DNA of 64,000 bases from Heterocephalus glaber. Its lineage: Eukaryota > Chordata > Mammalia > Rodentia > Bathyergidae. The translations under genes and the position numbers were made by a program. The notes beneath the pieces are model-generated. The model worked only from the letters and a program-made list of their open reading frames with translations. It was not told where the DNA came from and did no database searches. The stretch covers positions 10,010,506 to 10,074,505 of the forward strand of contig NW_004624795.1 of NCBI RefSeq assembly GCF_000247695.1, given 5' to 3'. Of this stretch, positions 35,871-46,800 are shown one piece after another; within the stretch, counting starts at the first letter, position 1, and each line of letters starts with the position of its first letter.

Positions 35871-35962
35871 CTTTTTTTTGTTTTGTTTTGGTACAGGGAT
35901 CGAACTCGGGACCTTGCGCTTGCAAGGCAGATGGTGGAACCACCGAGCTAAATCCCCAGCCC
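35871..35962 (-). mobile_element. tRNA-derived SINE (ID-like), well preserved
   Basis: T-run with GTTTTGTTTTG, then GGTACAGGGATCGAACTCGG (intact B box complement), CTTGCGCTTGCAAGGCAG and CACCGAGCTAAATCCCCAGC (A box complement). TGACCA flanks both sides. One of the least diverged copies. Confidence 0.9.
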
Positions 35963-36330
35963 TGACCAGTCCTTTTGAAGTAGGCTAAAAGACCCTGATG
36001 AACATTCTCTCTGTCACCAAGTTCCAGTCAGGTTCCTCTGAGCACTCTTCTTAACAAGCCTCAACCTTCACCTGTAAAAGCTTGAGGAAACAACTAACAT
36101 AGTTTCAAATAGCTCAAAGCCGGACCTCTACAGTGACTCAAGCCCTCTTAAAGTGCTTGGCTGAGAAGAGTCAAAGCTTCCAAAAGAACTAACTGCTTTT
36201 TCCAGCCAATGCCTGAAGACGGGGCCCCTCTCCCAGCCTCTGTGGGAAAGAAAGCCTGACTTTGAGGAGCACCAATTAACCAGTCCCGATGGGGTCACAC
36301 AGGCCAGTTCCTCCCTTCCCAGTTTCCCCT

Positions 36331-36414
36331 TTTGGTCGGAGGTGCTGAAGATTAAACCGAGATCCTGACAAATTCTAGGCTAGCATTCTACCCCTGAGTT
36401 ACACCCCCAGCCCT
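36331..36414 (-). mobile_element. tRNA-derived SINE (ID-like), diverged
   Basis: GAGGTGCTGAAGATTAAACCG, ATTCTAGGCTAGCATTCTAC, CCCTGAGTTACACCCCCAGC. Its middle (CTAGCATTCTAC, i.e. GTAGAATGCTAG on minus) is close to classical ID, unlike the CCGCC(A/G)CCTGCC group. Confidence 0.8.
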
Positions 36415-36498
36415 CCCTTTCTGCTTTCTGTAGTTTTTCACTTTTCCGGGCTCTATTGAACTCCCACTCACCTCCTCCTCAGTTTTTCTTTCTCCTTT

Positions 36499-36593
36499 TA
36501 TTTATTTATTTATTTTTTGGTACCAGGGATCAAACTCGGGTCCTTGCACTTGCACAGCAGGCGGCGAAACCACTGAGCTCAATCCCTGGCCCT
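36499..36593 (-). mobile_element. tRNA-derived SINE (ID-like)
   Basis: (TTTA)n tail, GGTACCAGGGATCAAACTCG, CTTGCACTTGCACAGCAGGC, CACTGAGCTCAATCCCTGGC. Flanked by TTTCTCCTTTT and TTTCTCTTTTT, the likely target duplication. Confidence 0.9.
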
Positions 36594-36744
36594 CTTTCTC
36601 TTTTTAAAACACAAGATCACCTCAGTACAAATTGAAGTTGAGTTCAGTTCATGCTGGACTCTTTTCCTTATTACAAAAGCACATCACTGAAAAAATTCTG
36701 CCCTTCACATTTTAACTAGCATCTGGCTTCCTTTATTTTGACAG

Positions 36745-36985
36745 CGCTAAGAACTATAGAAGACGTGAAAGTACAACATTAATAAGAATTAGAGAAACTC
36801 AGAAATAAAGTGACAGAGTTCAGGAAGAAACTAAAAATAAATAGCCTAAAGCCATATCAGAAATGAAGATTCCAGTGATCAAACAAGAAGAAACACAAAA
36901 GCAAATAAATGCAAAAGATAGTGGATATTGAAAAGAGAAAAAGGATATATAGAAAATTAAGGAGAAAAACGAACAAACACATTTG
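36745..36985 (+). mobile_element. L1/HAL1-like ORF1 relic (tentative)
   Basis: A-rich DNA with GAGAAACTCAGAAATAAAGTG, CAGGAAGAAACTAAAAATAA, GCAAATAAATGCAAAAGA and TTGAAAAGAGAAAAAGG, typical of LINE ORF1 coiled-coil coding. No frame is open. Confidence 0.4.
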
Positions 36986-36999
36986 TGTTAGATTTCTAG

Positions 37000-37530
37000 T
37001 TTATATATCAAATATTTCCAAATCCTAGAGGATAATAATTCTGTCTCATAGTTTCTCAGGGCCAGATAAGATATTAGTGGACCAGTTCATATCTGCTCTG
37101 TGATGCTAGGGACCTCTGCTGGAAAACTTGAGGGATGTGAGCTATCATCATCTAAATACTCATTCCTACATCTAATGGTTGATGCTGGTTATTGTCTGAG
37201 AGCCCAGATAGGTCTGCTAGCTGAAACTACTGCATCTCACCTCTCTAGGGAGCCTGGGACTTCTCACAATATGGTGGCAGGGCTTCAAGGGCAGGCAGCC
37301 CCAGTATATAAAAGGACAAAGGAAATATGTATTCTTTTTATGACCCACTCTCAGAAGTTGTCGGCATCATTTCTTTGTTATCTATTGGTCAGGGTAATCA
37401 CAAGGCATGGCCCAGATTCCAGAGGAGAGATCAGACTCCATCTCTCTTGAGATGTGTGAATCACATTAGGAGAAGAGAGTATGGATTAGATTGCGATAAA
37501 TCTGTTAGTGATTGCCTACAACTAACACAG
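37000..37530 (-). mobile_element. MaLR LTR, MLT1/MLT2-like, antisense
   Basis: On plus: AATAATTCTGTCTCATAGTTTC, GGCAGGGCTTCAAGGGCAGG, TATTCTTTTTATGACCCACTC, AGAAGTTGTCGGCATCATTT and ATCACAAGGCATGGCCCAGA. This matches the complement of old class III LTRs. The 116-codon plus frame at 37100-37450 is antisense to the LTR and not a gene. Confidence 0.65.
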
Positions 37531-38029
37531 AACTTCTAATAAGATTCCTGCAAAAGTAAATCAAAGCAATGGAAGGGAACAAATATTAAAACGGTTAATA
37601 AAAGAAAACTTTCCTAAAAGTAGAAAAAAAGTTGGCAATGTATTTTGTATTTACACAATCTACCTAGGAAAATCAGCCATTGAGGACATAAACAAAGACA
37701 CATAGTATTCTAGTAAAGTTACTAGACTGTTAAAAACATCATTTGAACTTTCAAGGAAATCAACAAGTTCACTTATAATGAAAATAAAATTAAAGTGTCA
37801 TCTTATTTTATATCAATGTATTATTCTAGAAAACAATAGACTGACATAGTTAAGTTAAAAAGAGAATGTGAGCTAAGAATTTATACACAAAGAAATTGAC
37901 TTTTAAGTATAGCACCCAAAGATAAACACTTATGAACATACAAGAATTTGGGGAATATATTCTTTTGTATCTTTCCTGAGGAATTACTAGATAATAAGAC
38001 ACTCTAAATCATCCAAGAAGTCTTGAAAT
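37531..38029. other. No gene seen; AT-rich DNA
   Basis: A-rich unique sequence, possibly decayed L1. Nothing definite. Confidence 0.35.
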
Positions 38030-38240
38030 AAAGACTGATGGAGGGGTGGACTTCCAGAAGATAAATTCCATAAGGCACAGATACTGTATGTGAGTTGTCA
38101 ATCTATCACAGAATTAACTGGAATGTGAGGTAATACATATATTGATAAGATCGATGAAGCCATCCTAAAGTGTAAATGCATTTTGAACCATCACCCTGTA
38201 CACCATAATTATATACAACTTTTATTTGTCAATGGAAAAA
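38030..38240 (+). mobile_element. L1M 3' end relic
   Basis: GAGGGGTGGACTTCCAG, then CATCACCCTGTACACCATAATT, ATATACAACTTTTATTTGTC and AATGGAAAAAAG: the standard terminal block of many L1M families. It abuts another L1 3' end directly downstream. Confidence 0.75.
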
Positions 38241-38276
38241 AGAATTGCGGTGTTGTTAAAACTATTATTTTTTGAT

Positions 38277-38455
38277 GAGAAATGGAAAAAATGGAAATAA
38301 AGTCTTTGTAAATAGGGAAGGGTGGAGAGGGTGAAAGGAGGGCTAGGAATGGGGAAAAAATAAGAACCAAGATGCATTATGTAAAGGTACAATTCCCAAT
38401 GAGAAATGTAATTGTGTTGTATACCTACAATGTACCAATAAAAGAATTTAACAAC
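38277..38455 (+). mobile_element. LINE-1 3' end (same family as 5330-5862)
   Basis: AAATGGAAATAAAGTCTTTG, TAAATAGGGAAGGGTGGAG, AACCAAGATGCATTATGTAAAG, TTGTATACCTACAATG and ACCAATAAAAGAATTTAAC. It is almost phrase-by-phrase parallel to 5660-5862 and less diverged. Confidence 0.9.
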
Positions 38456-39109
38456 AACAAAAAACTATTATTTTTAAAAATTCAACTTTCATGCTTCAAG
38501 TATAAAGTGAAGCTTAGTGAACTGCCCTTCTAATTTTTTCCTGAAAAGAATACAAAAATTCAGTAACAGCAGAACATGTTCTTTACTGCAGTTGTGCCTG
38601 ACTTATTTCGTGTGATTAAGATTCTAAAGCTCAATGCTTATCTAATTTCCTAGGCTTTCTAATTAAAACAAGTAGTGGTTTAATAGTAATCTGGAAGATT
38701 TGAAAGTGTATAGGTCATAATGCGACTTCTTAATGTGGTGCTGAAATATTATTGTCAATAAACTCAAATTGGCAAGGACAACTAATTTAACATTACTAGA
38801 TGACAATAATACAATGTATGTTTATTTTTTAATTGACTTTATAACATTTTTCTTTCACTATTCTTCTTTGGCATATACAATGATATTTCCCATTTCAATT
38901 TATCTCAACACTGCATTAAGAAGACATACACTCATTTTAAAATATCTTATTGACATATTTAATACATTTGAAAAGGAAAAACCATGAGATGTTGTTAACA
39001 GAATGCCTGATTTTAACTTTATAAACAAGATTAATTATGATACCCATTTAGGTTAATAAGCTTTTTGGCTTTTGGATGAGAAAAAAGAAATCAGCTTTGC
39101 ACTATTTTT
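38456..39109. other. No gene seen; AT-rich unique DNA
   Basis: Contains a 72-codon plus frame (38769-38987) rich in Ile/Phe from AT bias; not recognisable. Confidence 0.4.
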
Positions 39110-39355
39110 TCTGTCTTGAATATGTTTCCTCTGATATCCACCTGGCCCATTTCCCTGTTTTTGATAAGGCTTAGCTCCTTCTTAGCAAGACTTCTCTATC
39201 ACCCTATTTAAAACTAAATTCTCCATCCTTACACTACTTTTTTGTCTCATGCTAATACAAGAAATATTTTTCTGTTTTCTTCACTGATTTATTCCCCAGT
39301 ACATAGAAGAAGTACACAGCACACAATGAAAGCATTCAATAGATATATTTTAACT
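39110..39355 (+). mobile_element. LINE-2 3' relic
   Basis: CCTTCTTAGCAAGACTTCTC, TATCACCCTATTTAAAAC, ATTTATTCCCCAGTACATAG and AAAGCATTCAATAGATATAT follow the L2 3' end plan. Confidence 0.7.
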
Positions 39356-39429
39356 AAAGAAAAAACTTAATAACAAATCAGGGAGGGTTCTGGATGATTG
39401 TGGAACATCCTTGTGATCAAAGGTAAATA

Positions 39430-39660
39430 ATTAGTTTATTCAACATTTTTTGGCATGAGAAGTCCTAAACCCCCACAAAAACGCAGAGATGATTTTCATT
39501 GCTTGTTATACAGACAAGGAAACTGTCACGGTGATCAAAGATGATACACTGGTCACCCAAGGCCAGGCACTGATGGGGCACTTACTATGAGTCCATGTCT
39601 TGAGGTTCCTAACTCGGAGCCTAATTCTTACCACTGTAGCACTTAATTTTTAGTACTATA
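39430..39660 (+). mobile_element. MIR/L2-like relic (tentative)
   Basis: TTATACAGACAAGGAAACTG, GTCACCCAAGGCCAGGCACTG and CTAACTCGGAGCC recall the MIR body (attttacagatgaggaaactg / ggtcacacagc). Diverged. Confidence 0.45.
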
Positions 39661-39773
39661 TTTGGTCAGTGAAGTCTGAAGATGTTATAATTAGCATTAA
39701 AAATCAACTTCAGTAAGTAGTGAAAATTAAATGACCTTGAATATAAATACAATTTAAAAATTAGGCTATAACT

Positions 39774-39995
39774 CAGTGGTTTTCAACTGGGAGAGGTTTT
39801 ACATCTCCATCCCTACCCCACCCACAGGAATGTTTGATATTGTTTGGAGACATTTTCATTGTTGCAATTGAAAAAGTATTAGACCATCCAATGAGAAAAA
39901 GACTGTGAAGCCACTAAACAATGCATAAGGTTGCTCTATGCAACAAACTATTATTGGACTCAAGATGTCCATAGAGCTGAGGCTGAGAAATCCTA
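39774..39995 (+). mobile_element. MER20 (hAT-Charlie MITE)
   Basis: Begins CAGTGGTTTTCAACTGGG and ends GAGGCTGAGAAATCCTA, which are inverted termini. Inside, TGATATTGTTTGGAGACATTTT and CTAAACAATGCATAAGG fit MER20. About 220 bp. MER20 is ancient in placental mammals and some copies act as uterine enhancers; no such role is shown here. Confidence 0.85.
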
Positions 39996-40079
39996 ATAAC
40001 CTAAAACTTGTTAATCTGCTGCATATGAAACAAGACTAATGCACCATGATAATCAGTATGAGTAGACCAATTGTTATCA

Positions 40080-40400
40080 CATTACCTTAAAGCACTTAGT
40101 TCATTATTTTAGTTTTAAATGTTACTAGTTAACCAATATGCTTTGCTTACGTATATAAAAATCCTTAATTGGCATTTAATTACCACTTCATTCTTTTTCT
40201 TGTAATTAACTCATTAAATGTCTTACTAGGCAAAAACAGCACTAAGCAAATGAGCTAATTAGTGTCTAATTATCGGTTACTAAAGATAACTACTAATGAC
40301 TTACAAATGGCTACCTTCTTTACTATCACTGGGAATTTCAATTGTTAACCTTAGGCAATTGCCTACAATTTATAGCGCATGACGTAGACATAAAGCACAT
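40080..40400. promoter_or_regulatory. Candidate conserved non-coding element, homeodomain-site cluster
   Basis: Repeat-free AT-rich DNA with four exact TAATTA cores within 96 bases (40177-40182, 40203-40208, 40256-40261, 40267-40272), a TAATTG at 40166-40171, and GCACTTAG and GCACTAAG words. A perfect 14-bp palindrome TAGGCAATTGCCTA lies at 40352-40365. This texture is common in developmental enhancers bound by homeodomain proteins. Conservation is not visible from one sequence. Confidence 0.4.
40352..40365. repeat. 14-bp perfect palindrome
   Basis: TAGGCAATTGCCTA; a possible dimeric protein site with GCAATTGC at its core. Confidence 0.7.
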
Positions 40401-40924
40401 GACTGTTAGAGCCGTGGCAAGAGACTCATCACTTCCTCAGCTTCAGCAAAAGGAACTCTCAGATACATGACCATGGGCCTCCATGCTGCAGCAGAGCCCA
40501 GAAAGAGGAATGCCATATTCCAGTCAGACAAGATCAAGTAGGCTGAGCTAAGTAGGCTGAGCTAAGTAGGCCTGAGCATCTTGGCATCAGGTGCTGGACT
40601 ACTAGATCAGGAGCCAGAGCTCAATAATCCCACAAGGAAGGTTTCATCATTATGCCTGCTTTTCGAGTGGAGAAACTGAATTCACTGGGCGGCTACCACG
40701 TGCCTGAAGTCATACAGCGGCTGAAAGGAAGTCTGCATCAGATCCTCTTTTCTACCGCCCTGGCAAACGCAAGACAGAATTGGCAACTGCTAATCTCACC
40801 AGTTTATTTTCCTTGTGAATGTATTTGCCATCTTAAAGAGTGATTAGTTCCACAGGCATCCATCCTGGCCTCAGACCTCTATGCCACTGGACAGGCATTA
40901 AACTAGGAGCTTTGGGGGTCTGTA
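40401..40924. other. No gene seen
   Basis: Includes a 63-codon plus frame (40652-40843) of no recognisable identity and the short tandem repeat listed separately. Confidence 0.4.
40536..40577. repeat. 14-bp tandem repeat, three copies
   Basis: AAGTAGGCTGAGCT twice exactly, then AAGTAGGCCTGAGC with a one-base insertion. Confidence 0.9.
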
Positions 40925-41110
40925 TATCTAAGCTCACGTTTCCACTTTTCAGATTACTCTTTTCATGACTTGGATATTTAATGACTCTGAACTTCAGTTT
41001 TCTCTTCTGTAAAATGGAGATAATTATGCTTATCCAAAAAGACTGCTATAATTAAATGAAATCAAATAAAATGTTTAGAGCAATATCCAATACACAGAAG
41101 GTGTTTCATT
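40925..41110 (+). mobile_element. MIR SINE relic
   Basis: TTTCTCTTCTGTAAAATGGAGATAA followed by AATTAAATGAAATC and CAATATCCAATACACAGAAGG match the MIR 3' half in order. Confidence 0.8.
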
Positions 41111-41639
41111 CCCTTTCTTGCTATAGCAAAGAGCAATCTAAAAAAAATTCTGTTGTAATTTTTTCATTATTGAGCTAAAATTGAGAAGTGTTACATATCT
41201 TATAAATTAAAGGCTATACAAGAAAACTTTTTCTTTAAATTTTTATAGTTATGTGAGGTGGTAGTATTTGTAATTAAGAGAAGAGCAAAAACTGGTAAGA
41301 TAAAATAAGGAGAGCTGCTATTTTGTTAGAAGCTGATCTACTTCCAGATGGGCACCAGGAAAATGTCTCTAAATCCATTTGCTCTTTTATTTCATCACTC
41401 ATTGCTGAGAATCTATTGTCATGTGGAGTCTAAATTATTCACTAGAAAGGAAATTTTAAAACAAGATAATAATTTACTGTAGAAGCCAGTGAATTATTCA
41501 CAATTTCATAAATATTTGCAGAGAATCATGCATGGAAAGACAAGGGAAAGTGCTGAGGTCATAGCTGTTCTTGGAACTTAGCATGTGCAGTGCTGTTTGT
41601 ATTATAATAGGGGGAGGAAGAGATCTAGAAGTAGCAAAA

Positions 41640-41825
41640 TACCTTATCTATGAGCATGTGACCTGCAATATCAGATCTTATTCTCTGTGAAACCTCAGGC
41701 GAGTCACTGAACTGCTCCATGCTTCATGTTCCTCCTTTATAAAGTGAGGATAATAGGGAGCATTTAGTTCATACAGGCACCGAGATGATTGAGTGCACTG
41801 ACAAACGTAAAAGCCTCAAAATTAT
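41640..41825 (+). mobile_element. MIR SINE relic
   Basis: AAACCTCAGGCGAGTCACTG, CCTCCTTTATAAAGTGAGGATAA and GAGATGATTGAGTGCACTG follow the MIR plan. Confidence 0.75.
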
Positions 41826-41879
41826 GTCTGCCTGAAAATTAGGAGCCCCATAAATTTAGCTATCATTTTGTTACCCAGA

Positions 41880-42170
41880 AAGTTTTAGCTCAAGAGAGAA
41901 GTTCAATGGCACATACAGTGTCTCTGAGACATGGAAAAACAGAACCACTTGGAGAATTGTACATTGATTGACTTGACGGGGCACAGCATTCTTCTAGAGG
42001 TGCAGAGAGAGCCCAGACAGCAAGGGAGGGACCTCAAGTTCTAGCCTAACAAATCTGAAGTTTGTCGCAATGGTCATGGAAGCTATAGAAGAATTTTAAG
42101 CATAGAAACGATCAGAACTCATTTCTATTCTAGTAAACTTACACTGTTCCCAGTCAGTTTAACAGTATGG
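41880..42170 (+). mobile_element. LINE-2-like relic (tentative)
   Basis: GCACAGCATTCTTCTAGAGG, CAATGGTCATGGAAGCTATA and GAAGAATTTTAAGCATAG with CGATCAGAACTCATTTC fit the L2 phrases aagccatt / ttttaagca / catgatctgattt. Confidence 0.5.
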
Positions 42171-42275
42171 AAGGCAGATGGGCCAGGGGCAAAAGAAACT
42201 TGTAACAAAGAAACCAGTTTCAATGCTTTTGCAGTTAGTTTTCCAAGTGAAAATGCCAAGGACCTGGACCTAAGG

Positions 42276-42355
42276 CAATGGTAGCAAACCTATGGTATGT
42301 GTGTCACAGCAGGCTGCTTGTATCATTGAAAGCTCTAAAAGGTCCGGCATCATTG
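42276..42355. mobile_element. hAT-like MITE, short derivative
   Basis: 80 bp beginning CAATGGTAGCAAACCTATGG and ending CTCTAAAAGGTCCGGCATCATTG. The flanks are ACCTAAGG (42268-42275) and ACCTAGGC (42356-42363), a decayed 8-bp target duplication. Both ends match the 19653-19844 element, so this is an internally deleted member. Confidence 0.75.
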
Positions 42356-42789
42356 ACCTAGGCCATTGGCGGTGAAAATGGATGACATTATTGTGGGTGG
42401 GATACTTGGATTAAAATCTTGTTTTGACTTCCTTGTAAGACTGAATTCAATTCTCTCACACATACATCGGAGTCCAAAATATAAGAAGAAAGGCATTTGT
42501 GTGTTTTTCTCTGGGGCTTGGACAATGTAACTTTTCTTTCTTTGTTGTCCTAGTCCTCAACAGACACTTCTTTCTGAATCTTCTCAAGGACGATCCACTC
42601 TGAGTCCTTTTATACCTAGAATGAAAGACTGGGAGAACCACTGCTGACAGCAGTTGGCTTGTGCACAGGAGCCTGGAATGGAATGCCAGTGGTAAAAGGA
42701 CACTTATTGATTTAAATCCTCAAGTACACTCTGATACCAAGACCACCCCCCATTCATTATAACATCTCCTTGTATTCATCTCTTGACAA

Positions 42790-43230
42790 GAGGTTAGAGC
42801 GAATTTACTCTTAATCTTATTCATTCCACTGAATTAAATCAAGTGCTTTTGAAATATGCATCTTAAATTACTAACAATTTGGATTAATGCCATTGCTATA
42901 AAATGTGCTAATCATGAGTTATATTATCCCCCTATTTCAGAGAAAGAACTAATTTATCAAGGCTAACTGAGCTACTTTAGAACCTCCTAAAAAGTACCAG
43001 TGAATGTGATTTTGAAATCATTGTACTGTTAATGTGGAGAGCTAAATTTGTTGGCAAAATTCCTATGTTCTTCTTGGTGAATGACTCCAGGTGCAGTGAT
43101 TAAGGTCAAATATTATGGTGTCACTGTTGAGATTTTTTTCTATAAAAACTAAGGGGAGGATTAAATGTCTTTTAATATAGACTCCTTTAATGAACTGAGT
43201 CCCACCTGCACCTGTTAAGCCAGGATTCAT
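42790..43230. promoter_or_regulatory. Candidate conserved non-coding element (weak)
   Basis: Repeat-free DNA with octamer/POU-like AAATATGCAT, GGATTAATGCC, CTAATCATG and a GCACCTG-type E-box (CACCTGCACCTG at 43204-43215). Suggestive texture only. Confidence 0.25.
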
Positions 43231-45077
43231 CTCCATAAAAATGTGTGCTTCTCAAAGTTTTAATCATAGACAAGAAAATCAGAGCCTTACAACCTATAAA
43301 ATCATGAAATTATAAGCCTAGGAAGAAGTTGCATAGGATATTCTCTGTTCCTCTGGCACAAGAGAAGGTCCATGTAATGATACAGTCTCCATCCATTGGT
43401 AGCATGTCTTTTCTCAGGGCCAAAGTGATTTCAGCTAATCTAATGGGAAAGGAAACTATGGACTGTTTTTCTACACTTCTACCTGAGAAACTGCCAATGA
43501 TGTACACTGGGTCAAGGAATACAACCTTTTAAATAGAAGGTCCATTTATCTTATCAAGGATACTGAAGGACATGTATTGCCCTGCGAGTTCTATGTTTAC
43601 TTAAGACTAGTAGGAGAGTGACATAAGAGAGTAAATCTCCCAAGACTGCCTTTCTCTAAAAACCTGTTTCAGAGATTTACATCTGTCGTCATTGAGAATG
43701 TGTCATCTGAATATGTCTGCAAGAAAAACTTCCAAATCAAGTCTCTTCTCTAGCTTTTCCACAGGGAACACATATTTCTATGATACGACATGACTCCCTC
43801 AGATCATGTAACTAGCTAAATGCAGGCAAGGATTAGAACTCAATTATTGGAGGTTATCCAAATAATCTGCATTTAGTGCTGTGAAATATACTCATGCTTC
43901 TAGCTCTCTTTTGATAAATCTGATTTCCATTTTGTTCTTTAATATTTGGAAAAGAGATATGGAAAGCTTAACTTCTGGCTTTTGGGACAGAAGTTTACAA
44001 GTTACTAGGGCACTGTGGAATTGTTTTATTGCTTCAGATAATATGGCCAAGTGCTGCAAAGGTTGGAATTTCTTCTCCAAAGGAAGAATCTCAGTATTAC
44101 AAAGGAAAGCCACACTGAATTCCCCATGCTCTTTGAAGAAGTACAATTGGCACTTGATCAGAACTGAAGACAAATAAATAGGTCATGGGGATCCAGGAAA
44201 GTAGAGCTGGGAACTTTCTACAACTCTTCAGAAGACCAGAAGAACAATGAGGGAGAAACAGTAATTAGGGGTTCAAAGTCCCATGTGCTTTCTCTCTCCC
44301 AACCTTATGAAATAATCAAATGTACTTACCAATCCTTTCCTAGTTCTGCTTGATATTTAATTTAGTAGGGACTTGTGCTAAGGGCTGCATACTTAAGAGG
44401 ATTTATTGTAAAGGAAACTTTACAATTTCAAGATCTCAACTCAAACCTACTACAGAGAATATTATTCCCTTTTTAGAATCTCAGTCTGTGCAACAAGGGA
44501 AATCCCCATGAAAATTAGATCTGCTTTACCTCAAAGGACCCTTTGCCTTCTCTGGATGTTTCTATCAGGATTGAGTATTTAAACCATCAAAAACCTGATT
44601 GCCATACAGGAGTGGAGGAGGGTAAGGAAATGAGCCATGGAAGTTCAATGGTTTGAAGTCACTGAAAAAAAAAATCATTTGGCTATTTCAGCTGGTGTTG
44701 ACAAGAAGAGAGACTGGTGAGGCTAACTGACAAGCCAACAAGTGCCTCTTTATTTCTCTATCATTTATTTATCTATCTATCATTTTAAATGCTTTAAAAA
44801 GATAAAATAGAAAAGCTACAGATTGAGAAACATCTGTGAGCAATAGTGGTTTTCTTCTGAATATTAAAAAATGGAATCTGAGTTAGAGCTAGATCTGGTG
44901 AATTTTTAAATAGTAAGCATTAAACTGAAAAAAAGTAGTTTTCTATATATGCAAGAACTAGGAAGGAAAATGTCTCTTGCTTGTATCCCTATTAGCACTG
45001 ACCTGAAAGGGGCTGGACCAGGTATAATCAAACTATTTTTGGTAAGGACAAGATAGTATGTATTTTAAGCATTTTCA
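43231..45077. other. No gene seen; unique DNA
   Basis: Paired frames of 93-98 codons on opposite strands at 43881-44177 mirror each other and have no recognisable domain. A short (TATC)n run lies at 44757-44782. No repeats placed. Confidence 0.4.
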
Positions 45078-45236
45078 AGTCACACTATCACAGCTACTCA
45101 ACTTTGCCACTGTGGTGAGAAAGTAACAATAGACACTCATAAACAAATCAGCACGGCTGCGTTCCAATGAAACTTTGTTCTGAAGAGCAGGCAGTGGGCT
45201 GAATTTGGCCTGTCAGCTGGCCATAGTTTACAAGTC
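45078..45236 (-). mobile_element. MER5A (hAT-Charlie MITE)
   Basis: CTCAACTTTGCCACTGTGGTG, AAACAAATCAGCACGGCTG, TTCCAATGAAACTTTGTTC, GGCAGTGGGCTGAATTTGGC and GGCCATAGTTTAC are MER5A phrases in one consistent order. The start of the element is lost. Strand naming for this MITE is by convention and uncertain. Confidence 0.85.
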
Positions 45237-46624
45237 TTGGTCTGGATTTTGTTGCCAACTTGGCTACTTAGAATCTGAAGGGGTTCAAATCTCAAGCTGA
45301 ACATTGAGGGAAAAAAAGCATATGTGTAAAATAAAGGTAATTGGGTGAGTATGTTGCCATAGATACCATATTGATAGATACTATATAAAACTTTGAAATA
45401 CCCTTTAAATTTCTCTAGGCTTGACCTTCTTGACTTTTTCTCATACAAAACAAGGATTTATGAATTAAGTGTATGCTCCCAGTCTGGTCTACTTTAGAGC
45501 ATCCTAATTTAATTGTCAACAATAAAAAATGGATGTTATAGAAATGGGAGGAAGAACTAGTCATGAATCTAGCTCACCTTAGTTTCCTAAAGGAAAAATC
45601 ATAATACATTTTATAAATATGAGGCATGGAAATGGTGATATAAGACTGGCATTGAGATGAAAAGAAACTAATAGAGTTCAACTAACTTTACTCAATCTTT
45701 TCCTATGAAATGCCTTGTAAATTTGAAAAGGTAATTCTCAGACATTTTAACTCACATACTTTAGAATTTTCATTGGAGGGATTATGGCTTTAAGATTCAC
45801 ACACCATTTATCACTTTGTTTAACGCAGGGAAAAGAAACTGCCTAATGTTCCTATGTGTTGTTGTTTGTTAAAAGCTTTCCTTAAATGTGATGATAAATC
45901 AGTCTCCAGCTGTGTGTCAGCAGCATTGTTACACAGAGAAAAAGAGGAGCCCTGGCTGCTTCTCATATATTAGACTTCTCTTAAAATTTATTTTAAAATG
46001 TTTATTTCGTCTTCCTAAAATCAAAGAAAGAAAAGACCTTATCAAGTCTCCTCTTTGATCACCTAAGTTATGGCCTGAGCACATCCTGGGCTTCTTTGCT
46101 ACATAATAAAGGAACTTCTCTGACTACCACAGCAGGTTCTCCCAGCAAGGATCCTCTGCTTGTCTGCTTTGCTATTGCTAGTCATAACCTTGCTAACATA
46201 TATTCTAAGGAACTTCATTGTTTTTCCTATAGAAATAATATTCAAATTCATAATTTAAAATCAACTGAATACTCTCATGCAAAAGAAAAAAATGCAGTTC
46301 GTTGTCCCCCACTTGCTAGAGAAGGCCTGAATTGGGTTGATTCTTAGCCTACACAAAACAACAGCCTCTCTTTGTTCCATTCCTGATCTTTCCATCTTAA
46401 CCTACAGCTTACACTTGATCCTTCATCTATGAAGACACACTTGTGTTTGCCTAATAAGCAGATCTTTTACTGACCTGTCCCACCTTTAAGGGAATCATTT
46501 AATGGACCTGTGCTGTAAACCCATGACAATGGCAATGCGAAACGTGTTTCTGTGTTAGAAAGTCAAAAAACCACAGGCTCCTCTAGTGCAGCTATCAAAT
46601 GTCAGGGAAAGAGATTGGATCTTC
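45237..46624. other. No gene seen; unique DNA
   Basis: A 103-codon minus frame (45137-45448) overlaps MER5A and an 83-codon plus frame (46096-46347) is not recognisable. 45770-46060 is repeat-free with balanced composition and could be conserved non-coding DNA. Confidence 0.35.
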
Positions 46625-46800
46625 TAAGCAGGAAGATCTTGGTTCAGACCCAACTCTGGCTGTAGACATTTTACCCAGTTCATGACCTTTATGAGACTCA
46701 TCTGAAAAGGGGGATCACAATAACATCTCCTTCAAAGCCATGAAGATTAAAGGGGATGATGCACTTGTGAGGACTAATGGAGATAATGCATGTAGAAATT
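46625..46800 (+). mobile_element. MIR SINE relic
   Basis: TTGGTTCAGACCCAACTCTG, CATGACCTTTATGAGACTC, CATCTGAAAAGGGGGATCAC and GATTAAAGGGGATGATGC fit MIR in order. Confidence 0.7.

Larger units (their letters stand above)
36071..36743 (+). mobile_element. Probable LTR with two nested SINEs
   Basis: A candidate LTR runs from TGTAAAAGCTTGAGG to TTTATTTTGACA. It includes GGGGCCCCTCTCCCAGCCTC, a pyrimidine-rich block, GGACTCTTTTCC and a decayed poly(A)-signal region (CACTGAAAAAATTCTGCCC) about 60 bases before the end. TG...CA ends and base layering look LTR-like, but I could not name the family and no target duplication was seen. Confidence 0.4.

Noticed and set aside
35871..35962. tRNA-like A and B boxes that could be taken as a tRNA gene
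   Set aside because: No cloverleaf acceptor stem; the A/T-rich tail, short flanking repeats and multiple paralogues mark it as a SINE.
37100..37450. A 116-codon plus frame that looks like a small protein
   Set aside because: It lies inside an antisense MLT-type LTR and has no domain or start context.
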